DNA of 64,000 nt, taken from assembly GCA_014904985.1 (NCBI GenBank), contig MU129059.1:23878-87877 (forward strand). Direction: 5' to 3'. Of this stretch, positions 56,552 to 64,000 are shown one piece after another (positions within the stretch are counted from its first letter, which is position 1; each line of letters begins with the position of its first letter). The DNA comes from Hydnum rufescens UP504. Lineage: Eukaryota > Basidiomycota > Agaricomycetes > Cantharellales > Hydnaceae. The translations under genes and the position numbers were made by a program. The notes beneath the pieces are model-generated. The model was not told the origin of the DNA and searched no databases. It was given only the letters and a program-made list of their open reading frames with translations.

Positions 56552-58765
56552 GGTGGGCCAGCACTGTTGCTGTCAAGAATGTGTCAACCCTAAAGGGTCC
56601 TAACGTGAAAATAAGGCCTACCATTGCCCCCATCAAAGACAATGTTCCAGGGCCTAAACAAATATCTTTGCAACCTAAGGATTCTGTCATGGTCATAAAA
56701 CGTTCCGTCCAACGAATCGGGTTCCAATTTTCGAATGTTATGAGCATCTGAAGCATAGCAGACAGAAACTCCTTCCAGACCTGTAAGATTGGACTGAAGC
56801 AAGAGTATAGACCTGGGAATGATGAGACAAACGACAAGCTTACTGTCCGGCAACACCAAGCTCTGACTCCCAATGGTCCCAGGGTAATCCATCGAGCCCT
56901 GGACGGTCACTCTAAGGTAGATCTCGCGCGACGTCCCAAGGAATACGTATCAGGCAACAACAGGCCTGGTCTCCCGATGATCCGTTCAAAAGGGCGCGTC
57001 CCAAAACTCAAGTCAGGCCTGCTTTCAATTTCAGACCGCAGGAGTGACCAAGATATGACAGTCCAAGACTATCCTAATGCCCGTGAGATTGAACCTAGGT
57101 GAAAGCCTGGACTTAGATCTAGTATAAGGTCCACCGTCCGATATTCCATGTCGATGGTGACACAAGAGACTGGGACTCACGAATTCAGGCCCGTTCCAAG
57201 TCTAGGTCTGGGGCTTACTGCAAAGGAGATGGTGTGCCCAGGGAAGGAAGAACATAAAATGTGGTCCTTATGGAGCATAGTACTCCTCGTCGTCAATCCA
57301 TCATCAGGCCCGTATAATGATGTCTCCATTGGCATGGACACACTCCCATATACTGTCCTTTCGGTCCCTGAATTCATCGATACGATCCCTGGGAACCCAG
57401 GAAACCCCTTGCAAGCCTTGTCAAAGAGTTCTGGATGTTCGAAGGAAACGGACTATGTCAGCTACTAAATACTGTTGCTAGCAAAGAGGTTACCTGCACT
57501 ACAGTCCTACGTCATACCGAAGCCCACATAGGTCTGCGATCGAACGCGGTTATGGAGCCTCCGTACAACGTGACAAGTGAAGCCATGGAGACTCAGAGTG
57601 ACATGACTAAGCTGGCCAGAACTCCTATAACCCACAGAAGGGGCATTGATGCTATTTTTGGGAATGGTAGCCCTGAGACATATCTGGAACGTGTCCCAAA
57701 ACTCAAGCCAGTAGTCCAAAACCATACCATTGCCCATGAGAATGGATCTAGACGGACACCTGGACTTGGATCTAGCATAGAGCTCCTTGCCCGGAACACC
57801 CCTGAATCTTGTCACTGGACTGAAGGTCCATGATTGAACGAAACTATGGGGCTTCCGTACAACACAACAAGTCTAGACAGACTTGAATGGAGGTTCTTTG
57901 AGTCACCAGTACACCTCTACAAGACTGGCAAAAGACCAGGTCCCCAGCTAGAGGCAGAACCCTGCTCACTGTGTCCAAGATTGACCATGAGACCAAAAGA
58001 CGAACGAGCTCAGGAATTCGGCCAGAGAGTGGCTACTACGTATCTATGGTCGCAAACAGATTCATTCCTTCAGAGTGGTCCCCCAAACTCCTGATCACTC
58101 GGATGTCTGCAGCTGTCACAAGTTGAAGCTCCCGATGACCAAACTGTTAAACTAGAGTCTTCCATAAATCCCACCCAAGCAGAGTGTCCTGTCGAAACCG
58201 AATGGAAGAAAGACGCAGCAAGGTCCAACTGGAATTACAATCTCGAATTTGGGACTAAGGACGATAAATGCAACATAGCATCTATGGACTTAAGCCTTGA
58301 AGTATTGTGCCAGCCATCAAGTTGTGTTGGAGATCCTGCATATAAGGGCACTGGGGGTTCAATATTAGGGTCCATAACAGAATATCTTTCGAGCCCCATC
58401 GTGGTCAAGAACCCTGCTACAGAGAATGAGTTCCCCATTAATATGGTCATTCAAAGCTCCAAAATATCACCCCTAAGCCACACTGTGACTCGTATGAACG
58501 AGTATAGCCAGGAAACCCCTGAGGACACTGCCTCGTTAATGATGGGAACACTCCTCCTTGAACGTTTGGGTATGCGAGATGTCACCCATCATAGCCAACA
58601 CTGTCAATGCATGGGGTTCCATAAGCTCCAGAACAGTGAAACCATCGACTACGCATTGTAAGCAGGAATCTCCTAAGAGACTATGCCACAGTCCAAGATT
58701 GTTGAATCAAGGACGAAAGGAGAGGGCCACGGAGTCAATCCGTAGGTTAAGGTCCGATTGAATGA
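56552..58765 (+). pseudogene. Second locus of the element X1 long-frame family, part 1
   Basis: Plus-strand reading matches the style and some motifs of the giant frame at 15-22.7 kb. LLVVNPSSGPYNDVSI corresponds to LLVVNLLSGPHSYIAK there, and ITHRRGIDAIFGNGSPE to PTTYRVGVTIILENGIPE. The reading uses one frame to about 57465 and another from 57435 to 58661. The stops include TGA at 57831 and 58092. No LTRs of element X1 flank this copy, and no known domain is visible. Confidence 0.45.
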
Positions 58766-60022
58766 AAGGCCTTGAGGTTGAGAATTTGTCTTGCTAGGGC
58801 AGGCTTGCTCTAACAATGAATGAATGGATGATTCGATTCAGAAATCACACTGATGGCTCTCCTCTTGAGGCCTATCCAAAGCATGAACAATACTAGATAT
58901 GGTCTGGAAATCACCCTGGTGCCAACAGCTGTCCTTCAAGACTTTAGAGACTGATGGTGAGGGGGAAATCAATCAAAATTCACATCCTCTGCACTTAATA
59001 TACATCTTGTAATAATGCCATGGTAACCAGCAGAAAGGTGGGGTTAAGGCGAAAATGATGAAAAAGAGATTGAGTCAAAGGCTTCAAAACTGAAGGAGAT
59101 ATTCAATTAACAAGTCAGAATGGGGGAATATGGCTTAACCAAGGTATCCCTCCTCTCCTACTGAACAGAATCCCTTGGGGAAAGGTGGAACTGGTCGCCC
59201 TAGACGTACCCTCCATCGGACATAGGGTGCTGGAACCATAATTGCCTTTAATAATCAGAAAAGCGGAGGTAAAAGTGAAATGAGACATGGGGAGACTAAA
59301 TTGCAGAAAGCCGAGTTCTAATCCGCTCGTTTTTCCCTTGGTACCATTCGATGCGGATTTTCAACGTCTTTCCAGGGGTGGTCGTTACTAATGAATCGGA
59401 TCAAAACTGGTGTAGATATTCGCGAAATACTGAAGGGTAGTGTGGAGCATGAAGTAAAATCGACCTGGAGGGTGCAGTTAGCATCCGATAAACGCGTATG
59501 TGGTACCGTTGGATAGGTATTGATTGTAGCTTTCCGGGAGCTATCTTGCCGAGTCGATTCGATAAAAAATGAGGGAGATATTCGCGAAATACTCCTTGAG
59601 AGTATGGGAATAGCCCCTATTTAACATGTGACTAATCTGCAAGTTGGATGCAAAGGATTAGGCAATATTGATTATATAATTGGGACTCGTATATCCCTGC
59701 TGAGGCAATGAGCAATGCACAATGGATTGGGTACCAAACAAACAGGGCAAGTTGAATTGCCTGAGCCACAGTTGGCTGGGCTTGAAGTAACTACAATTTG
59801 AGGTAGTCTGTTGAAGACTTGGAGATGGACAAATAAATGTCTTGTGTACAAGGTGGAGGAAAGAGAAATAAAGTGGGTCTTGGAGAATTGAAATCCACGT
59901 CGTATGGCAATCAAAGGAATGGTAGGTATTTGAAGGATTGGAATTGAATAATTTGGATTCATTTGAGGAGGTAGTTGGGTCCTGAAGCAGAATATACATA
60001 GTAGGGTTTTATCCCTCCAACA
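58766..60022 (-). repeat. Relative of repeat A (probable solo LTR) splitting the second X locus
   Basis: On the minus strand it begins TGTTGGAGGGATAAAACCCT, similar in layout to TGTGGAAGATAAAAACATCC of repeat A. It contains the same kind of module (GGTACCATTCGATGCGGATT, then GATATTCGCGAAATACT) near 59340-59610. The left boundary is approximate. Confidence 0.5.
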
Positions 60023-60034
60023 GCGTCAATACTC

Positions 60035-60847
60035 ATGACAATCGAGATGGAACTGTCTCGTGGCCATGTTCGAGATTCATCAGGCATGCTCCAGATCCCA
60101 GATTGTATGGACATGGCTAAGCCATCGCGTCCCTGTATGAAACCCATTGGGTGCATAGATTGGTATAAGATTGATGTTTCCGATAGGGACCCTGGAAGGT
60201 CACAAACGCAGGCTGAACATGGCCTGGAATCACTCCGACTGGTATCTACGGCCTTGCAATCCAGCCACTCGTTCCCATGGCAGGGATCCCAGAGCCCGGA
60301 TTATTCGGGCATACAAATTGCATTGGATAGGCCTCAAAGAGACCTAGAATTGGCTCCTCGAAGTGATAGGGCTGTCAGCAAAGGGCCCAGAGCCTCGACG
60401 ATCAGAACAGAGAACCCCCACAACAACGTACCAAAAGGAACTGGACTACTAGGTTTGGCTGTAGTCCTAAAGTTGCCCGTAAACCATAGCCTGTTAAGCA
60501 TCCATGCTATCAAGGGAAGCGAGGACCTGTCGTGGGTTTCTCATCTACAAATGGAGCAGAGTGGTATCACATACTCGCATTTAAGAATGGGCCTATCGCT
60601 GCTGGACATGTCTCAGATCCCAGACCTGCCGACCATTCAAAATGCAGGGTACAAGCTCCCACACAGCGTCTGGGATCCAGGACCCATGTGTAAAGGCGAA
60701 CCCGAGGATGGCGTCAAAAGGAACGTCGTTTGTACATCTGAATCCAGCCGAGGACGAACAATAGAACCTGTCATTCGAAACCCAGAAGGGCTAGCCTCCG
60801 TCAACATGCTTAAGGGAAGCACGGATGGAAAGCAGCCCATGCTGTAA
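60035..60847 (+). pseudogene. Second locus of the element X1 long-frame family, part 2
   Basis: A 270-codon uninterrupted plus-strand frame in the same compositional style, with strings such as LSWVSHLQMEQSGITYSHL and two similar segments around IPDCMDMAK and MSQIPDLPT. It ends in TAA at 60845. It appears to continue the sequence interrupted by the repeat at 58.8-60.0 kb, although I cannot align the junction exactly. Function unknown. Confidence 0.4.
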
Positions 60848-60936
60848 ATATTTTGCAACAAGAACGGTAACTTACCGTGGAATGGTTGCAACTATGGCTG
60901 ATAACTTGGTTGCATCAAAGCACAGTAACCCTTTTA

Positions 60937-61057
60937 CACCCGCTTTATTATTTATTATTATCCTTATTATTTATCGTATATTATTTATCCTTTATTATTT
61001 ATCCTTTATTATTTATTCCCCATTATTTATTCCCCATTATTTATTATCCCAAATTTA
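60937..61057. repeat. AT-rich TTATTTATCC-type short tandem repeat
   Basis: Repeated TTTATTATTTATCC and TTATTTATTCCCCA words. Confidence 0.8.
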
Positions 61058-62024
61058 GGAATCTCTATTGGGATTATGCACCCGGTCTACCCCTGTTATA
61101 ATTGGGCAGAATTCCTTTCACGACATAGATGTGGGCCCTCAAGGGGGCATTGGTCGCAGTTTTCATTCACGTGTTATTCAGCAGGTTTGGGACATGAGGA
61201 CACACACATGGAATCTACTGTAGGATGGATGAAGGGCACAAGGCAGTAATTTTTCCCCCCCCGGGGGTTTAAAAAAAAGGTGCAATAGAATTAGAGGCAT
61301 GATCGGATTACCCATTCAGCATCTTTCACGGCACGGTGCCAACTGGAGTGAGGAGAAAAATCCTTGCTCATCCTCCAGAAGTATAGTGCCATGATTACAC
61401 TAAGAAGACCATTCTTTCCCCCCTTCTTCACAATTGACCAATTGGCAGACTTAGGTGCAGTGTGGGCATCACGGACTCGAATATCCTTAGAACACCAGCT
61501 TGGTTGACACAGGACCCACCATTTCCAGTATGTTGCCTCAAATAGCTGGGCTCGTAAATTTGGAGGCAGGAACATCACCAAGCGTGCATTTTTAATCCAG
61601 AGAGCAATCTCTGGCGGATGAGAGCCAGAGGTGATGGACTTTCCTACCTGTTCAAACTTGATTAGTTTTTACATATTATTTGAAAAACTACTTGACATAC
61701 CATAGTATCACTGTACCCAAAGTGTCTTTCGAGTTCTACCCATGCATGAAGGAGTTCCTGCCATCCTGGCTCCTGCCAAGGATGCCAGTCAAGTGTACTG
61801 TGCCTCAAGCCATGCTGGCCAGTTCTGTCGCTCCACAACTGCCTCTGGCATCAAGTTGGCACTTGTCAATGTAGAGGGTGCTGGGGGTGAAGGTTGCTGG
61901 GAGAGTGAAGAGAGTGATTGCATAGGTGGGGGAAAATCCCCAGAATGGGCGACAGAAAACAAATTTTCCAGTGAAAGACCCTGCACCCCCTCCTGAATGG
62001 CATAGGGCTGTAGGGTACCGTTCC

Positions 62025-62745
62025 TGGCTTGGTTGTTCCCAGCTTGGTCATTCCTGGCTTGGTCGTTCCCGGCTTGGTCATTCCTGGCTTGGTCGTTCCT
62101 GACTTGGTCATTCCCAACTTGGTCGTTCCCGACTTGGTCATTCCCAACTTGGTCATTCCCAACTTGGTCATTCCAACTTGGTCGTTCCTGACTTGGTCAT
62201 TCCAACTTGGTCGTTCCGACTTGGTCATTCCCAACTTGGTTGTTCCTGACTTGGTCATTCCCGACTTGGTCATTCCCGGCTTGGTCATTCCCGGCCTGGT
62301 CATTCCCAGCTTGGTCGTTCCCAGCTTGGTCATTCCCAGCCTGGTCATTCCTGGCTTGGTCATTCCCAGCCTGGTCGTTCCCAGCCTGGTCATTCCCAGC
62401 TTGGTCGTTCCCAGCTTGGGCGGTCACGGCTTGGGTGGTCGCAGCTTGGTTGGTCACAGGTTTGTTGTTCCCGGCTTCATCATTCATGGCTTCGTCATTC
62501 ATGGCTTTGTCGTTCCCGGCTTTGTTGTTCCCAGCTTCACCATTCCCAGCTTCATCATTAATGGCTTTGTCATTCATGGCTTTGTCAAACATGGCTTTGT
62601 CGGTCGCAGCTGCATTGGTCACAGCTTTGCCAGTCGCGGCTTTGCCGGTCACAGCTTTGTTGGTCGCAGCTTGGTCACTCGTGGTTTTGTCATTCACGGC
62701 TTTGTTGTTCAGAGTCTTGTCATTCAGAGCTTCATCACTCGGATT
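62025..62745 (-). repeat. 15-bp tandem array inside W2
   Basis: About 28 tight units of TTGGTCATTCCCAGC (plus strand) to about 62455, then looser copies. In the gene frame it encodes G-N-D-Q-A repeats. Confidence 0.9.
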
Positions 62746-63284
62746 GCCATCTTGCATCCTACTATCATAGTGATGCTGATGCTGTGGCTCATCGCAGAGT
62801 GCGTCATGGGGACGATTTTCTGGTGTAACAGTGGTCCGCGAGACCCTTTGCTGAGCGAGATCATTGTGCGGGGGATTTTGAGGTGTGGGAGCCAGGGAGG
62901 TGTTCACTGAGACAGGAGGGGCAGTCCCAAGAGGACTTGGAATCGATGGCACAGTGTTGAGTCTCAAAGAAATAGGCAGGGATAGCTGAGGAGACAGAGA
63001 GGACGATGATCACAAAAATCGAGGACTTCATTGGTGTTCATCCTCATTCAAGTCAGCCGTGGGCGATGACTTGCGTTTCAAAAGCAAAGATTTCCGACGC
63101 TGCGAAGTCAGTGTTTGGGGAGACACAATCCCAAGGATATCTTTGTCGAGCCCCAATGAGGCCATAAGGTTTTGATTTCGCACAATATTACGAGCGCAGA
63201 TTTCTTCCAAGGAGAGGGGTTCATCAGACCCCTCATCAGAGTCTTCATCTGAACCTCGCGGCTCTCGAGGGGACAGGTTATGAA

Positions 63285-63515
63285 GAGATTCGGGGCTTGA
63301 GGCACGAGGGAGAGATGAGCTATGAAGAGATTCGGGGATTGAGGCACGAGGGAGCGATGAGCTATGAAGAGATTCGGGGATTGAGGCACGAGGGAGCGAT
63401 GAGCTATGAAGAGATTCGGGGATTGAGGCACGAGGGAGCGATGAGCTATGAAGAGATTCGGGGATTGAGGCATGAGAGAGAGATGAGCTATGAAGAGATT
63501 CGGTGATTGAGCCAT
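63285..63515 (-). repeat. 42-bp tandem array inside W2
   Basis: Five to six nearly identical units containing GAGCTATGAAGAGATTCGGG and GATTGAGGCACGAGGGAGC. Encodes a 14-residue Ser/Leu-rich repeat. Confidence 0.9.
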
Positions 63516-63711
63516 GAGGGGGGGCATAGAACTTCGACAGGGGGCTTGTAAATGTGGAGTCTGGACTCTCCGCACGGCTAGTGTCCACAGGGCCACCAGC
63601 TCTACTGGACCCTCCCCCTGTCACACTTGTAGACACACCCTGATAACGAGAGATTCGGTCCTCTTTTGCTGTATTGATCATAGTTAGATCTCATCCAAAT
63701 GTATACACTTG

Positions 63712-63913
63712 CAGTCGACTCACAATAAACCAGTCGAAGAAAATCGATATAGGCAGGAATGAGTGTCTCATGGAAGAGCATACGTGAGTGCGTGCCGAAG
63801 TCCATTGGGTTTTCTCCGGCTGTTACACCATGATGGACACTATAGAGCATAAAGCGATTGAGATTCTGCCAAGGAATACCAAACGAAAACTTACTGTGTG
63901 ATGCTGATATCAC
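63712..63913 (-). CDS. Fragment of an unrecognised gene at the window edge
   Basis: A minus-strand strip reads SFGIPWQNLNRFMLYSVHHG and continues to LIPAYIDFLRLVYCES before a GT at 63717. It looks coding (hydrophobic/charged alternation, no stop) and may be an exon upstream of W2 or part of a separate gene running off the right edge. No family assigned. Confidence 0.3.
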
Positions 63914-64000
63914 CCTGTGTGTTTAGTGATGGACCGCCAATAAGGAGTGTGCATGATAGTCCAGACGCAGTGGCAAGTTCCTTCATGAACACCATAATGT

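Larger units (their letters stand above)
61291..63681 (-). pseudogene. Degenerate gene of the 'WW-QP-W' family (copy W2), repeat-rich
   Basis: The start ATG is at 63681 (MINTAKEDRISRYQG). Next comes a Ser-rich section with 14-residue repeats (SLHSSSLPRASIPE), then LEEICARNIVRNQNLMASLGL, a spacer with two TGA at likely arginines (63028 and about 63010), and a long GNDQA pentapeptide array (about 62030-62745). The rigid C-terminal region follows: EPGWQELLHAWVELERHFGY, an intron, HPPEIALWIKNARLV, WKWWVLCQPSW, NWSIVKKGGKNGLLSVIMAL and WVIRSCL, stop at 61291. A frameshift near 61800 separates the array frame from the C-terminal frame. Same family as W1 at 38.7-40.1 kb, but with different linker repeats. 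I know the family only as unnamed Agaricomycete proteins. Confidence 0.6.

Noticed and set aside
62029..62910. Plus-strand 293-codon frame of repeated LVIPGLV-type residues
   Set aside because: It is the reverse reading of the 15-bp array. The minus frame connects to recognised regions of W2, so that strand is preferred.

Overview
The window looks like a transposon graveyard from a filamentous basidiomycete, most likely a mushroom-forming Agaricomycete. The basis is short spliceosomal introns (about 50-110 bp, GT..AG, some with a TACTAAC-like branch site), three KDZ (Kyakuja/Dileera/Zisupton) transposase genes with CxC1 or CxC2 cysteine clusters, Gypsy chromoviruses with a chromodomain, and several broken gene families I recognise only as widespread unnamed Agaricomycete families. 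No tRNA, rRNA or clearly intact host gene was found. The only recognisable housekeeping gene is a truncated malate dehydrogenase copy.

Layout. 0-5 kb: weak coding scraps, an MDH pseudogene and copy 1 of a 1.6-kb dispersed repeat ('repeat A'). 5-9.9 kb: a KDZ element (KDZ1). 9.9-12.5 kb: a head-to-head inverted gene pair whose introns each carry the same hairpin. 12.5-14.4 kb: the 3' part of a minus-strand Gypsy chromovirus (Gypsy A). 14.4-22.9 kb: an LTR-flanked element with no recognisable pol and one roughly 2,500-codon frame of unknown function, ending at an assembly gap. 23-32 kb: a nearly full-length plus-strand chromovirus (Gypsy B), with repeat A inserted in gag and a spliced antisense gene between integrase and 3' LTR. 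32-46 kb: TAGACA-rich satellite-like DNA, four degenerate multi-exon genes, minisatellites and a CxC2-type KDZ (KDZ3) cut off by repeat A. 47.7-48.8 kb: LTR plus antisense-gene fragment of a third chromovirus. 49.4-51.9 kb: a long degenerate gene, cut by repeat A copy 4. 53.6-56.5 kb: KDZ2. 56.5-60.9 kb: a second copy of the unknown long-frame family, split by a repeat A relative. 61-64 kb: a repeat-rich degenerate gene.

A theme links the elements. Where homology shows the lost residue, nearly every in-frame stop is TGA at an arginine position, and key motifs show Arg-to-Trp and Gly-to-Arg changes. This is what CpG-to-TpG (CpA) decay produces, so the region was probably CpG-methylated and silenced. 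The items most worth pursuing are the head-to-head pair with hairpin introns (9.9-12.5 kb), the LTR element with a giant unknown frame (14.4-22.9 kb), and the antisense six-cysteine-cluster gene carried by one chromovirus lineage and absent from another.
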